From: Eutrophovita brisbanensis
GTDB lineage: Bacteria > Pseudomonadota > Gammaproteobacteria > Burkholderiales > Eutrophovitaceae
Assembly (NCBI GenBank): GCA_038147395.1
Contig: JAYQTM010000001.1
Location: 372,001 to 436,000, forward strand
DNA length: 64,000 nucleotides
Reading direction: 5' to 3'
This document shows positions 1 to 9,551 of this stretch, one piece after another. A model generated the notes under the pieces. It was not told the origin of the DNA. It made no database searches and worked only from the letters and a program-made list of their open reading frames with translations. A program made the position numbers and the translations under genes. How positions within the stretch are numbered: position 1 is the stretch's first letter; each line of letters starts with the position of its first letter.

Positions 1-100
1 CTAGCCAACTCGAGTGAAAATTCGAGGTCGTTTCATCCCAGAGCACATCGTACGAGTGTTTTGGTATGGTTTTATAAATTCTCATATTTGAGGAGATAAC
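1..100 (+). promoter_or_regulatory. Leader and ribosome binding site of the porin gene
   Basis: This is the upstream region of the porin reading frame at the window edge. A strong Shine-Dalgarno (GAGGAG, 90-95) lies five bases before the ATG at 101 and fixes the start. An AT-rich stretch, TTTTATAAA near 70-78, could hold a -10 box, but I see no convincing -35 partner, so the promoter itself is a guess. The RBS is clear. Confidence 0.45.
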
Positions 101-1209
101 ATGAAAAAAGCTCTTATAGCCGCAGCAGTAGCTGGTGCATTCGTTGCCCCAACTGCGATGGCAGCTGAAGGTCCTTCAGTTAACATTTACTACCCAATGG
201 CGATTCACTATGGGTGACACGGAAGACAAACAAACGGTCAAAACTCAACTGCTGACGAGACAGTTCAGTGTTGGTGGTGGTTCACGTTTGATGTTCACAT
301 GGACAGACCAGCTCAACAATGGTATGTCACTAACCGCTTACGCTTCATTCGGTAACCTTTCACTCTGACAGTTCTGGTAACATCACATCACGTAACTCAA
401 ACATGAACTTGACAGGTGAGTTTGGTACGATTGCGATCGGAACAAACGAGCACTTTTTTGAGATCGACGCGATCACAGATGGCTACGGTGCTGACTGGGC
501 GCTTAACGGTACGGCAGCTGGTGGTGAAGGTCTGAACTTCCAGAGAATCGGACAAACTGGCTTCAACTTTACTCGCCGAGATTCAGACTCAATCTGGTGG
601 ACTGGTCCTCAGATGAACAACCTACAGCTTCGTGCAGCATACATCATGGGTGCAGCTGCAACTAACAACGATGCTGCGGATCCAGAGGGTTACCAGATCG
701 GTGCGTTCAGTACAGCATACGCGATGGGCGGTTGCAACAACCATACGATGATTACGCAGCTGACGGCTCTGCGCTAGCTACGACGATTATCGAACGCAGA
801 CGGAACTGAAGCTTCAGCTGCTACTGCTGGTACTAACGCGGAAGGCACACAGTTTGTCTTCGGTTATGACTTCGGTAGCTTCAGCGCGTCAGTCGGTATG
901 ATCAGCATGGAGCAGTCAGAGAACGGAAATACGCGTGAGGCGGGTGGTTACTTCGCAAGCTTTATCATGCCAGTTGACGGTGGCCGAATTATCTTCAACA
1001 TGGGTGAGCTTGGTGACCAGGACAACAACTCAACAGCTATCAACGACTCAGGTATCCAAGGTTTCGATATTGGCTACCAGCATGATTTGAGTGCGAATGC
1101 TTACTCTTTCGTTCGTTACCAGAGCCAGGAACAAGGTGCAAACTTTGACGGCACAGGTACTGATCAAGACCGAAGCAGCTTCATTGCGGGTATTACAGTT
1201 TCATACTAA
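101..1209 (+). pseudogene. Outer-membrane porin, frameshifted
   Basis: The protein would be a general-diffusion porin forming a beta-barrel in the outer membrane. The start at 101 opens a typical signal peptide (MKKALIAAAVAGAFVAP, cleavage after AMA). The rest is rich in Gly, Asn and Asp with alternating hydrophobic residues, and the last residues (ITVSY) end in an aromatic, as barrel proteins do. The frame is broken: the first frame stops at about 215, and coding resumes in other frames with shifts near 195, 358, 732 and 790. Porin-like sequence continues across each break, so the parent gene is recognisable over about 365 codons. It is either a true pseudogene or, given similar single-base breaks elsewhere in the window, an artefact of sequence errors or of merging variable porin alleles. 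No upstream gene is visible; a strong terminator follows. Confidence 0.75.
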
Positions 1210-1236
1210 TTACATTAGTTGAAAAGTACTGTGATG

Positions 1237-1264
1237 AAAAGGGGGCTATATGCCCCCTTTTTTT
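1237..1264 (+). terminator. Rho-independent terminator after the porin gene
   Basis: A perfect 10-bp stem (AAAAGGGGGC with GCCCCCTTTT) with a five-base loop is followed by a run of T. It sits about 27 bases after the porin stop. The A-rich 5' arm means it may also work on the opposite strand for the convergent valS gene. Confidence 0.9.
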
Positions 1265-1289
1265 GCCTCGGGTTTGGGATGCGTTAAAT

Positions 1290-1437
1290 TTACAGTTGCG
1301 ATAGACGCAGCGCTAGACGTTCTAGTTTTTCTTGATTTGAATTGATCCGTTCACGGGTTTGCTGGACGACTTTTTTTGGTGCCTTTTCCACGTAGTTGGG
1401 GTTAGAGAGTTTCGCTTTTTCTTTCTCAATTCTCAGA
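1290..1437 (-). other. Out-of-frame 3' end of valS (C-terminal coiled-coil arm)
   Basis: Reading the minus strand one base out of phase with the main valS frame gives LRIEKEKAKLSNPNYVEKAP and then a basic helical stretch ending in LRLSQL and a TAA at 1290-1292. This matches the conserved tail of bacterial valyl-tRNA synthetases, where a motif like KLSN-x-NFVxKAP precedes the final helix. Removing one base between about 1425 and 1440 would restore a full-length protein. The shift may be a sequencing error or a real truncation. Confidence 0.85.
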
Positions 1438-4140
1438 CAGCAGTTTTTGTTGCTCAGCCAGCAGTTTCTCTAACTCGACGTCCTTGTCGATTTCAATTTT
1501 AAGCATCACGGAGAATTCTGATACCGTCGCGCTTGGGTAATCTTCGACATTTGGCAGAGTATCTCCCGATGCAATGACTTCACTGGATTTTGTCAGTGCC
1601 ATGATTTCGTTGCGAAGGCTCTCGATAAATCGCTTGTCTCCTGATACATACAGGGGCCACCTCTCATGTGGGCCAATACCTGACTCTGCTTTTAGTGATC
1701 TCGCACCCGATACAATTTGCTTCAATCTTGTTAACGACTGATCTGCTTTCTCATCGATTGCTTTGTCCCCGGGAGTTGGGTAGGCCGACGTCATGATGCT
1801 GTTTCCAGAAACACCCGCAACTGAGGCGACCTTCTGCCAAAGTTCCTCTGTAATAAACGGAATGATTGGGTGGGCCAACCTAAGTGCTTTCTCTAATGTT
1901 CTGATGAGTGTTCTGCGCGTTGCTCGTTGTTGGGAGTCGTCGCCATGTTCCAATTGAATTTTCGCGATCTCAAGGTACCAGTCGCAGTACTCGTCCCATA
2001 TGAATTGATACAAGGCAGATGCGACGTTATCAAAGCGATAATCGTCAAAACCCTTGTGAACGTTGGTAATGGTTCTCTCCAGCTCGTTACTAATCCATTT
2101 GTCCGCGGCAGAGAAATTCAAATATGTACCCGTTGCACATGCCTCGGCGCTGTGTGTTGAAAGGCCACAATCGTGGCCCTCTGTGTTCATTAAGACAAAT
2201 CGGCTGGCGTTCCAGAGCTTGTTACAGAAGTTTCTGTACCCCTCGCAGCGACTGAGATCGAAATTTAACGTTCTCGTGAATGTCGCCAGTGATGTAAAGG
2301 TGAATCGAACTGCATCCGCACCGTAAGCAGGTATGCCTTTGGGATAGTTCTTAAGAAGATATTTTTGAATTTTTTGTTGATGCTCCGCGAGCATCAGACC
2401 TTTGGTGGATTTCTCGACGAGATCATCCAATTCAATGCCATCTAATAAATCTATTGGATCAATTGTGTTTCCCTTTGATTTGGACATTTTTTGGCCTTCG
2501 GCGTCACGCACAAGGGCGTTTATGTAAACGTCTTTGAAGGGGACCTTCCCTGTGAAGTGGGTCGTCATCATGATCATTCGGGCGACCCAGAAGAAAATGA
2601 TGTCGAAGCCAGTGACCAGTACGTTCGATGGCAAGTACGTTTCTAGATCACTTGTCTCGTCGGGCCACCCGAGGGATGTGAATGGAACAAGTGCAGACGA
2701 GAACCATGTATCTAAAACATCCTCGTCTCTTGTCAGAGTGCCGTTGTACCCCTTTTTGGTTGCTTTTTGTTTTGCCTCTTTCTCAGTTCTGGCGACGTAT
2801 ACACGTCCTTCCGAGTCATACCATGCGGGGATTTGATGCCCCCACCACAGCTGCCGTGAAATACACCAATCTTGAATATTTTCCAGCCAGTGATTGTATG
2901 TGGACGTCCAGTGTTCTGGGTGGAATCGGATTTCCCTGTTAGCCACGACATCTAGCGATTTCTTTGCCATGCCGCTCGTTTTTACGAACCATTGATCCGT
3001 CAACATTGGCTCGACCACTTCTCCTGTCCGATCAGACTTCGGAACACTTAACTTATGTGGTTTCTCCGACACTAACGCGTTGATGTTCTCAAGATCTCTC
3101 AGGATCGCTTTTCTCGCTGCAAATCTGTCGAGACCTCTGTATTGCTCTGGTCCTGATTGATTAATCGTTCCATCGAGGTTTAAGACATTAATCGGTTCTA
3201 GGTTATGACGTTCGCCGACTGCAAAATCATTAAAGTCGTGAGCTGGAGTGATTTTGACGCAACCAGTTCCGAACGATGCGTCAACATATTCATCTGCGAT
3301 GATCGGTATGGTTCTCCCACACAGAGGGATCTCAACGTGTTTTCCAACCAAGTGATTATGTCGTTCGTCATCTGGATTGATTGCAATGGCAACATCGCCT
3401 AGCATGGTTTCAGGGCGCGTTGTCGCAACGGTGATGCTAAAATCCTCTCCAACGCCGTCATACTTGATTTCCCAGATTTTTCCGTCAGTCTCAACATTGT
3501 CAACTTCCAAATCTGACACCGCCGTTTGTAATTTCGGGTCCCAGTTAACTAGACGATTTCCCTTATAAATAAGCCCTTCCTCGTATAGCCGAACAAATAC
3601 TTCAATGACTGTTTTGGACATTTTCTCGTCCATCGTGAAGTAACCTGATTCGTTTCCTTCCGTGTCTGCATACCGCCAATTCGCCGAAGCACCGAGGCGT
3701 CTCATTTGGCGGGTGATAGACGAACCAGATTCTCGTTTCCACGACCAAACTTTCTCAAGAAAATTTTCTCGCCCGAGCTCTTTTCTTGAAATTCCCTGCT
3801 GTGACAACTGTCTCTCGACGACCAGCTGGGTCGCGATTCCAGCGTGGTCCGTTCCAACAATCCAGTTCGTATCTTTGCCTCGCATTCGATGGTAACGAAT
3901 CATGCAATCCATGAGCGTCTGTTGAAAGGCATGTCCCATGTGAAGCGTCCCGGTCACGTTGGGCGGGGGAAGTTGTATGCAGAAGGACTCTGGTGACTCC
4001 TTGTTTAGCTTATCGGTAGATGTATTCTCGAAATATCCTGACTGCTCCCAGAATTGGTACCACTTGTTCTCCAAGTCTTTTGGATCAAAAGTTTTGTTTA
4101 GGCTATGGGAATTTGCGGTTTTGTCCGTGTTGGTAGACAT
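1426..4140 (-). CDS. valS: Valyl-tRNA synthetase, C-terminus frameshifted
   Basis: A class I aminoacyl-tRNA synthetase charging tRNA-Val in the cytoplasm. The HIGH motif appears as HMGH at about residues 67-70 after a PPPNVTG block, the KMSKS motif is intact near residue 550, and the editing (CP1) domain lies between them. The ATG at 4140 gives the usual N-terminus; an open frame 17 codons longer (to 4191) looks less natural. The frame stops after LLSEN, before the C-terminal coiled-coil arm that binds tRNA. That arm is encoded just downstream in the next frame (1290 to about 1437). With it the protein would be about 949 residues, the normal family size. The open frame given here is therefore about 45 residues short. 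It lies downstream of holC in the same direction, 135 bases away. Confidence 0.93.
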   Translation of the reverse strand: MSTNTDKTANSHSLNKTFDPKDLENKWYQFWEQSGYFENTSTDKLNKESPESFCIQLPPPNVTGTLHMGHAFQQTLMDCMIRYHRMRGKDTNWIVGTDHAGIATQLVVERQLSQQGISRKELGRENFLEKVWSWKRESGSSITRQMRRLGASANWRYADTEGNESGYFTMDEKMSKTVIEVFVRLYEEGLIYKGNRLVNWDPKLQTAVSDLEVDNVETDGKIWEIKYDGVGEDFSITVATTRPETMLGDVAIAINPDDERHNHLVGKHVEIPLCGRTIPIIADEYVDASFGTGCVKITPAHDFNDFAVGERHNLEPINVLNLDGTINQSGPEQYRGLDRFAARKAILRDLENINALVSEKPHKLSVPKSDRTGEVVEPMLTDQWFVKTSGMAKKSLDVVANREIRFHPEHWTSTYNHWLENIQDWCISRQLWWGHQIPAWYDSEGRVYVARTEKEAKQKATKKGYNGTLTRDEDVLDTWFSSALVPFTSLGWPDETSDLETYLPSNVLVTGFDIIFFWVARMIMMTTHFTGKVPFKDVYINALVRDAEGQKMSKSKGNTIDPIDLLDGIELDDLVEKSTKGLMLAEHQQKIQKYLLKNYPKGIPAYGADAVRFTFTSLATFTRTLNFDLSRCEGYRNFCNKLWNASRFVLMNTEGHDCGLSTHSAEACATGTYLNFSAADKWISNELERTITNVHKGFDDYRFDNVASALYQFIWDEYCDWYLEIAKIQLEHGDDSQQRATRRTLIRTLEKALRLAHPIIPFITEELWQKVASVAGVSGNSIMTSAYPTPGDKAIDEKADQSLTRLKQIVSGARSLKAESGIGPHERWPLYVSGDKRFIESLRNEIMALTKSSEVIASGDTLPNVEDYPSATVSEFSVMLKIEIDKDVELEKLLAEQQKLLSEN

Positions 4141-4275
4141 TAAATTTTTCTTCTTGGCTAAAAGTGATTGGTTGACCGGAGATGCTACCACTTATGGTGG
4201 TGTCTTTTTAATGCGTCGTGGTACGAGCACGGTAATCTGAGGTGATGTCTTGGATTGTTCAGGTGAATCTACCAT

Positions 4276-4686
4276 CTACAGTTTATGCGTTGCGATCGAA
4301 TAACCTCTGTCTTTGTACCAACGATATCTATTGCGTGCCGCATTAATATTCTCTTCATCTTGACTGACGATCTCGATCACGCGCTTGAACGCACTAAAGT
4401 TATCGGGGATTTCAGAGGTCAAGTTTATGATGATGTCGTTGTGGCCATAGTCCGATGTGTCACTAATGATTGCCGATGTTAGATCATGCATGCTATGAGG
4501 CGAAGAACTAATCGCAAAAAATGAAGTGGGTTCAGCTCCGTATAGATTTTTCGCGACCTTCTCGCCGTGCCGTTCATTTCGAACGCTAATATGAAGTTTT
4601 CGACCCACTGTTTGGGCCTTATATATCAGTTTACCAATCAGGCGGGTTTCGTCTAACACGTTTGTGTAGAAAGCGACTTCTGTCAT
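4276..4686 (-). CDS. holC: DNA polymerase III chi subunit
   Basis: The chi subunit of the clamp-loader complex, linking DNA polymerase III to single-strand binding protein. At 136 residues it has the family size, with the conserved N-terminal pattern (VAFYTNV) and the motif I-D-N-F-S-A-F / RVIEIV near residues 90-105 seen as PDNFSAFKRVIEIV. The C-terminus RYRWYKDRGYSIATHKL is also typical. It starts 11 bases after pepA and is followed by valS, the pepA-holC-valS order common in gammaproteobacteria, which supports the call. The sequence is moderately divergent, so the name rests on both motif and context. Confidence 0.88.
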   Translation of the reverse strand: MTEVAFYTNVLDETRLIGKLIYKAQTVGRKLHISVRNERHGEKVAKNLYGAEPTSFFAISSSPHSMHDLTSAIISDTSDYGHNDIIINLTSEIPDNFSAFKRVIEIVSQDEENINAARNRYRWYKDRGYSIATHKL

Positions 4687-4697
4687 CGTTGACGCGT

Positions 4698-6179
4698 TTA
4701 TTTATTCGAAGCACGATTTATTAAAAATTCGCACAGCAAGGGTACTGGCCTCCCTGTGGCCCCTTTATCTTTGCCGGACACCCACGCCGTTCCGGCGATA
4801 TCTAGGTGCGCCCAAGGATATTTCTTCGCGAATTCGGATAAAAAGCATGCTGCAGTGATACTGCCCGCAGCTCGTCCACCAATGTTGGCAAGATCGGCGA
4901 AGTTGCTTTTGAGTAAGGTGGTGTAGTCGTCCCACACCGGCATTTGCCACACACGATCCCAAGCCTGCCGTCCGGCGTCAGAAATCTCACCCGCCAACTC
5001 ATCGTTGTTGCTGAAAAGACCGGTCGCAACTTTGCCAAGCGCAACCACACACGCTCCCGTTAAAGTGGCGATGTCAATTGCGGCAGCAGGTTTTAACTTC
5101 TCAATATAAGTGAGCGCATCACAAAGAACCAATCTGCCCTCCGCATCAGTATTTAAAATCTCAATCGTTTTTCCGGACATGCTCGTTACTACATCACCGG
5201 GCCGTGTGGCTTTACCGCTCGGCATATTTTCCGCCGAAGCGACGATCCCCACTACGTTTATTGGTAGCTTCATTTCCGATACTGCTAGCATGGTGCCGAT
5301 GACACCAGCAGCGCCGCACATGTCGTACTTCATCTCGTCCATATCACTAGAAGGCTTCAAGGAGATGCCACCCGTGTCAAAGGTAATTCCCTTCCCTACA
5401 ATGACAATGGGCTTTTCTGATTTTTTTCCTCCCTCGTACGTTGCGTGAATCAACGTGGCTGGCTCATCGCTTCCCCGAGACACCGATAAAAGCGCACCCA
5501 TGCCGAGTTTTTCCATATCTTTTTCGTTCAGACATTTTACGGAGAATCGATTACGTTTCCCCAGCTGTTTCATGGTCTTGGCGAGAAATGTTGGAGTACA
5601 GATATTAGGGGGTAAGTTCGCAAGGTCCCTCGCAAGCTCCATTCCGTTTCCAATTGCAGCCCCTTCTCGAAGGTTAATACTGTCGGATGGAGAGACACGC
5701 GAATCGATCTTCACGCTGATGCTTGTCATGTCAGCGTGTTTAAAAATATCCTTCGAGATGTCGTAGCTATATTTGCTTTCTGTTCCAATTCGAGAGACAT
5801 GCCTAAAGATGGCTGCGCGATTCATATTTATGTTATCTAGATCGGGTAGGCAAAGAGTTGCTGTTTTTTGTCTGGCAAGCTCGATGCGAGAGAACGCCTT
5901 CTTGAGGAATGTGGTGAATTCACGAGTGTTAATCGATGACGGTTGACCGAGGCCAATGAACACTATCGTTTCCGCCTGTATTCCCTCTAGGTTATCTATT
6001 TCAAGACACTCACCCAAACTGGCTTTGAACTGCCTACTTTTGAATTTTTTCTGGATAAAACCTTGAGAGATGCTGTTAAGCTCTTGTCCGGATGGTGTTA
6101 AGTTAAGCCCCTCGTAAACTGGAACCACGACCGTGCCAACGGATTGGGCCGCACGCTTTTTCGATATGGTAAAGTTCAT
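4698..6179 (-). CDS. pepA: Leucyl aminopeptidase (cytosol aminopeptidase, M17)
   Basis: A hexameric, dizinc or dimanganese aminopeptidase that removes N-terminal residues from peptides; in E. coli it also binds DNA at recombination and carAB sites. Its 493 residues match the family length. The metal and catalytic region is clear: VGKGITFDTGGISLKPS (Lys and Asp ligands), then MKYDMCGAAGV, and the signature NTDAEGRLVLCDAL near residue 340. The N-terminal domain is poorly conserved, as usual. It starts 71 bases from the divergent lptF, the arrangement known from many gammaproteobacteria, and is followed by holC and valS in the same direction. Confidence 0.96.
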   Translation of the reverse strand: MNFTISKKRAAQSVGTVVVPVYEGLNLTPSGQELNSISQGFIQKKFKSRQFKASLGECLEIDNLEGIQAETIVFIGLGQPSSINTREFTTFLKKAFSRIELARQKTATLCLPDLDNINMNRAAIFRHVSRIGTESKYSYDISKDIFKHADMTSISVKIDSRVSPSDSINLREGAAIGNGMELARDLANLPPNICTPTFLAKTMKQLGKRNRFSVKCLNEKDMEKLGMGALLSVSRGSDEPATLIHATYEGGKKSEKPIVIVGKGITFDTGGISLKPSSDMDEMKYDMCGAAGVIGTMLAVSEMKLPINVVGIVASAENMPSGKATRPGDVVTSMSGKTIEILNTDAEGRLVLCDALTYIEKLKPAAAIDIATLTGACVVALGKVATGLFSNNDELAGEISDAGRQAWDRVWQMPVWDDYTTLLKSNFADLANIGGRAAGSITAACFLSEFAKKYPWAHLDIAGTAWVSGKDKGATGRPVPLLCEFLINRASNK

Positions 6180-6250
6180 TAAGCATTCCTCGCTGTGTGA
6201 AACTAGTCAATGATCTTCGACGCGATCCGCGACGCTAAGTTGCTACCTAG

Positions 6251-7342
6251 ATGACCATTTTTTTAAAATCAATATTAAAAGAATACAGCACGACGTGCGT
6301 TATGGTGCTCGCTGCACTGGTGCTGGTTGTATCCGTTACTCAGCTAGCCCGCTACTTGGGTTATGCAGCCAATGGAAATCATGCCCTCTCTTCGGTGACA
6401 ATGATTTACCTTCTTTCTAGCATCAAAAATCTACCGGTACTCTTTTCGCTTAGCATTGCATTGACGGTCACGATGGTTGTTTGCAGAAGCTACCGAGATT
6501 CTGAAATGGCGATTTGGCACTCTTCTGGTCAGTCCATACTCCGCTGGGTCAGGCCTACATTGCTGTTTACTTTTCCGATAGCGTGTTTAATCGCTGCGCT
6601 AACCCTATTTATTGCACCGTGGGCGGAGCGCTCAGTTGAGGAAAGGAAGAATGATCTTGAATCTCGAGATGATATCTCGGTAGCGCCACCAGGCGTCTTC
6701 ATTGAATCCAGCGATGGCGCTAGCGTTTTTTTTATTGATGCTCTAGATCGGGAGACAGGGAAATTCTCTGGCGTGTTTGTTTACGGCGAGAAAGACGGCC
6801 GAACCTCTATAGTCAGTGCAGGCCGGGGACAGTCGGGAGGTCCTGGGTTATCCGCGGATTACCTCGTGGCTGAGACCGGCAATCGCTATGATATTAACTA
6901 CGAAGATAGTGAGATTGAGTGGACGCAATTTTCAAAATATGGGATCCGTGTCGAAAGGCGAGTGGGTGGTAACGCGTATGTTCATCAGAGCGGCAAATCA
7001 ACATCGAAGCTTTTCTCCGAGCCTAGTATCGAGAATCATGCTGAACTTGTTTGGAGGCTTGGGCTTCCAATCAGCGCCGTCCTTCTAGCATTGCTTTGTC
7101 TGTCAATATCGTTTGAACAAGTGCGTGGTGGGAAGTCGTATGCCATCGGGGTAGGGGCGTTACTCTTTATTATCTACAAAAACGTTCTGGCTTTCGTCGA
7201 GACTCTGGTCGCGCAAGGGAGTATCGTGCCATGGCAAGGCTATGTTATTCCACACTTATCAATCTTGGTTATTTCGTCACTGTTGTTGCTATGGCGGTCT
7301 GGGTCGTTAAGTGCCCTATGTTTTAAATTGGTCGGTAGATGA
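6251..7342 (+). CDS. lptF: LPS export ABC transporter permease LptF
   Basis: An inner-membrane permease of the LptB2FGC complex, which extracts lipopolysaccharide from the inner membrane and feeds it to the LptA bridge. Its 363 residues show the YjgP/YjgQ layout: an N-terminal block of hydrophobic segments (roughly residues 10-120), a periplasmic beta-jellyroll region (130-265) and three more membrane segments (270-355). The SxxYRDSEMAIWHSSG stretch near residue 80-95 is the coupling-helix signature. It is divergent from pepA and its stop overlaps the start of lptG by four bases (ATGA at 7339), so the two are translationally coupled. Confidence 0.93.
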   Translation: MTIFLKSILKEYSTTCVMVLAALVLVVSVTQLARYLGYAANGNHALSSVTMIYLLSSIKNLPVLFSLSIALTVTMVVCRSYRDSEMAIWHSSGQSILRWVRPTLLFTFPIACLIAALTLFIAPWAERSVEERKNDLESRDDISVAPPGVFIESSDGASVFFIDALDRETGKFSGVFVYGEKDGRTSIVSAGRGQSGGPGLSADYLVAETGNRYDINYEDSEIEWTQFSKYGIRVERRVGGNAYVHQSGKSTSKLFSEPSIENHAELVWRLGLPISAVLLALLCLSISFEQVRGGKSYAIGVGALLFIIYKNVLAFVETLVAQGSIVPWQGYVIPHLSILVISSLLLLWRSGSLSALCFKLVGR

Positions 7343-8416
7343 CTTTACTCGGACGATTAATTTCCAGAGAGGTTTTAAAGAACATTGCGTATGTTCTTTT
7401 GGTGCTCACTTCTATTTTTCATTCTATTTGACACAATTGTAGGAGTCTCTAGGGGGCATTATGTGGGATTGAGCTTTGAAGTTATAGCGTTTAAGACTTT
7501 GCTCCGATCGCCAAGAGCCCTCTACGAACTTCTACCGCTTTCGTCGCTCACGGGCTGTTTATTGACGTTTGCACGACTATCTATTAATTCCGAATATGCA
7601 GTGATGCGGAGCGCTGGACTGTCCTATAAAAAAATTTCTAAAGTACTAACGTTTACCGCATTGGTTGTAATGGCTTTCGCCATATTCGTTGGTGAGGTTG
7701 TTAAACCGAGAGCCTCCAGTGCGCTGACAGCATTTAGCTTGAGTAATGAGGCCGGTGAACTTGTCGTTCAAACATTCCAGAGCGGCTCTTGGTTTAAAGA
7801 TCAAAACAAAATAATTAATGCCCGTTACATCTCAGATAACTACGATGTGCGGGGTGTGGTGGTGTACCAGATTGACCCCGACAACAGGGCATTAGAGATG
7901 ATCATATCTTCGGAACAAGGAAGACTATCTGAGGATGGTGTCTGGTCGCTAGACGACGTTTCCGTTGTGGCGTTTGATAACGACCGGGTCATTAAGTCTG
8001 AGTTAGAAAGGTTCGATATAAAAACGTCTATCACTCACGGTGTTGTGAATCTCATCGCAACAGACCAAGAGTCGCTCTCTTTTTTAGACCTATCAAAATA
8101 TATCAATCACCTCGAGGCGAATGGAGAGGATACCTATTCATATCGTTCAACGCAGTGGCAGAGAGTTGGCCATTTAGCGATTATCTTAACGTTGATTCTA
8201 ATCGGGCCGCTGTTTGTTAGCTCAAATAGTCGGGGTCGTCAGCCGAGTTTTTGGGTCTTCAATGGCGTGTTAGTTGGCGTGGGACTCTATTTTTTCACGC
8301 AACTCTCAATGGCTGTAGGGACTCTCGAGAGAATAGCTCCTCCTGTTTACATGTTGATGCCACCGGCTCTAATCTTGTTTATCGCTGCCTTATATGTCAA
8401 ATTGAAAGGCGAATAG
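7339..8416 (+). CDS. lptG: LPS export ABC transporter permease LptG, 5' frameshift
   Basis: The second permease of the LPS exporter, with the same membrane-jellyroll-membrane layout as LptF. The natural start is the ATG at 7339, overlapping the lptF stop; it gives MTLLGRLISREVLKNIAYVL, a normal LptG N-terminus. That frame runs into a stop at about 7428. The rest of LptG (from FDTIVGVSRG onward, including LPLSSLTG and NSEYAVMRSAGLS) is one base out of phase. Reading four instead of five T at 7415-7419 would join them seamlessly to a protein of about 358 residues. The intact downstream frame can only begin at an internal ATG (7385). I read this as a homopolymer error, not decay, because the gene is normally essential. 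Confidence 0.9.
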
Positions 8417-8421
8417 CCAAG

Positions 8422-8922
8422 TTATCTGGATGATGTCACGAGGGTGCCTAAAATTTTGTCCTGTAATGGTTGGTGGGATTTTGAAAATAATAAAAATATG
8501 AGGCTTAAACCGAGAAGGTTGAGAGCTCCCGATAGAAAAACACGTTTTATCGATTTGCTCATGGATAGCAGCTCCCCATTTTTGTCGGTGACTTTGAGCC
8601 CCCAAGCTTTTTGTGCGAGGCTTTGACCAGTTTTACGCCAACATATAACGTAGTAAAGCGAGACGGTAACTAACGGGATGACGTTGGTCATAATCTTTGA
8701 GCTTGTGCTCCCGACCCCACCAATGATGGCTGCGACGAAAAATCCACTTGTGAAAATTATCGTTATCGAGGTGATAAGCTCGTAACCAAAGGCAAAAACC
8801 TGTCTACGTAGTCCGGGATGAGGTGGATTTACAAAGTGGCTTGCCATCTCGCGGGATTTTTGTGCGTCGTAGTTTGTAAGGTTGTTCAAGATGCTTCTCT
8901 GCAAAAAATTCATGTGCGCCAA
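8422..8922 (-). CDS. RDD family membrane protein
   Basis: A small inner-membrane protein of the RDD family, function unknown. The family's first segment appears as PGLRRQVFAFGYELI (residues 36-50), with Glu where the namesake Asp usually sits. Two further hydrophobic segments follow, then WRKTGQSLAQKAWGLKVTD, the family's conserved loop, and a last segment near 130-147. The start is uncertain: ATGs at 8922, 8913 and 8847 all remain in frame. The gene converges on lptG with five bases between stops and no terminator. The 196 bases between its start and ruvX hold no gene I can support. Confidence 0.8.
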   Translation of the reverse strand: MAHMNFLQRSILNNLTNYDAQKSREMASHFVNPPHPGLRRQVFAFGYELITSITIIFTSGFFVAAIIGGVGSTSSKIMTNVIPLVTVSLYYVICWRKTGQSLAQKAWGLKVTDKNGELLSMSKSIKRVFLSGALNLLGLSLIFLLFSKSHQPLQDKILGTLVTSSR

Positions 8923-9118
8923 CGAATTATAGGTTAATATCCATTTTTAATGTCCCTGCTAGCTGACCCTATCTGCTCCTCCAATTTCCTTCCGGAGGTG
9001 CACTCTAAGCCCCTGAGGCCGAAACCATCCATAAATCATCTTTCGACGCGCTGCAAACGATGTAGTAACCGAGCCGTTTCAATAAAAGCGTCGCAACTTC
9101 TTTTCGTGAGTTTGGGGC

Positions 9119-9550
9119 ATGTCAGATAGCGTGTGCCTTGGCCTGGACTACGGGGGTAGGAGAGTCGGAATTGCGTTGGGTTATCAGGACCTTTCTTTAG
9201 CTCGACCCCTCAAAACAATTGTGTATTCATCTGATGAGGAGTTGCTTGAGAGAATCGCTTTGGAAGTCAAGGAGTGGAATCCCACTCGATTCGTCGTGGG
9301 ACTTCCTCAATACGAGGATCACAAGCCTCACCCAATTGCAAAAAAAATTATTAAATTTTGTGAGTTATTGGAATCTCGTTTTGGTCTCGAGGTGGTTCGC
9401 GTGGATGAAAGTTTTACTTCCGTTGAAGCAGAGCGTTTGATTGTCAAAAAAAACATCAGTCGTGAAAAAAAGAAAGAGCTCTTGGATATGTTATCCGCGC
9501 AATTGATTTTGCAAGATTTTTTTTCCTCCAACGTCGAAACGGGAGCATAA
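9119..9550 (+). CDS. ruvX: RuvX/YqgF family RNase H-fold nuclease
   Basis: A small RNase H-like nuclease linked to 16S rRNA maturation and proposed as an alternative Holliday-junction resolvase. The first strand LGLDYGGRRVGIALG (residues 7-21) carries the catalytic Asp. VVGLP follows near residue 58, then VDESFTSVEAE near 98-108 with the acidic Glu, and LDMLSAQLILQDF near the end with the last Asp. Its 143 residues fit the family. It begins the ruvX-pyrR-pyrB-pyrC' run known from pseudomonads; the algH gene that often precedes it is missing here. Confidence 0.92.
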   Translation: MSDSVCLGLDYGGRRVGIALGYQDLSLARPLKTIVYSSDEELLERIALEVKEWNPTRFVVGLPQYEDHKPHPIAKKIIKFCELLESRFGLEVVRVDESFTSVEAERLIVKKNISREKKKELLDMLSAQLILQDFFSSNVETGA

Positions 9551-9551
9551 G

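Noticed and set aside
101..1209. Phase-variable porin
   Set aside because: The breaks are not at long homopolymers or short tandem repeats, so switching by slippage is not supported.
4206..4240. Small ACCAC/GGTGGT hairpin upstream of valS
   Set aside because: A five-base stem on the wrong strand for termination; no support for a regulatory role.
5110..5766. Long open frames opposite pepA, and similar ones opposite ctpA, ntrC, thiC and gpsA
   Set aside because: They lie wholly inside well-supported genes, lack ribosome binding sites and recognisable motifs, and reflect codon bias of the real gene.
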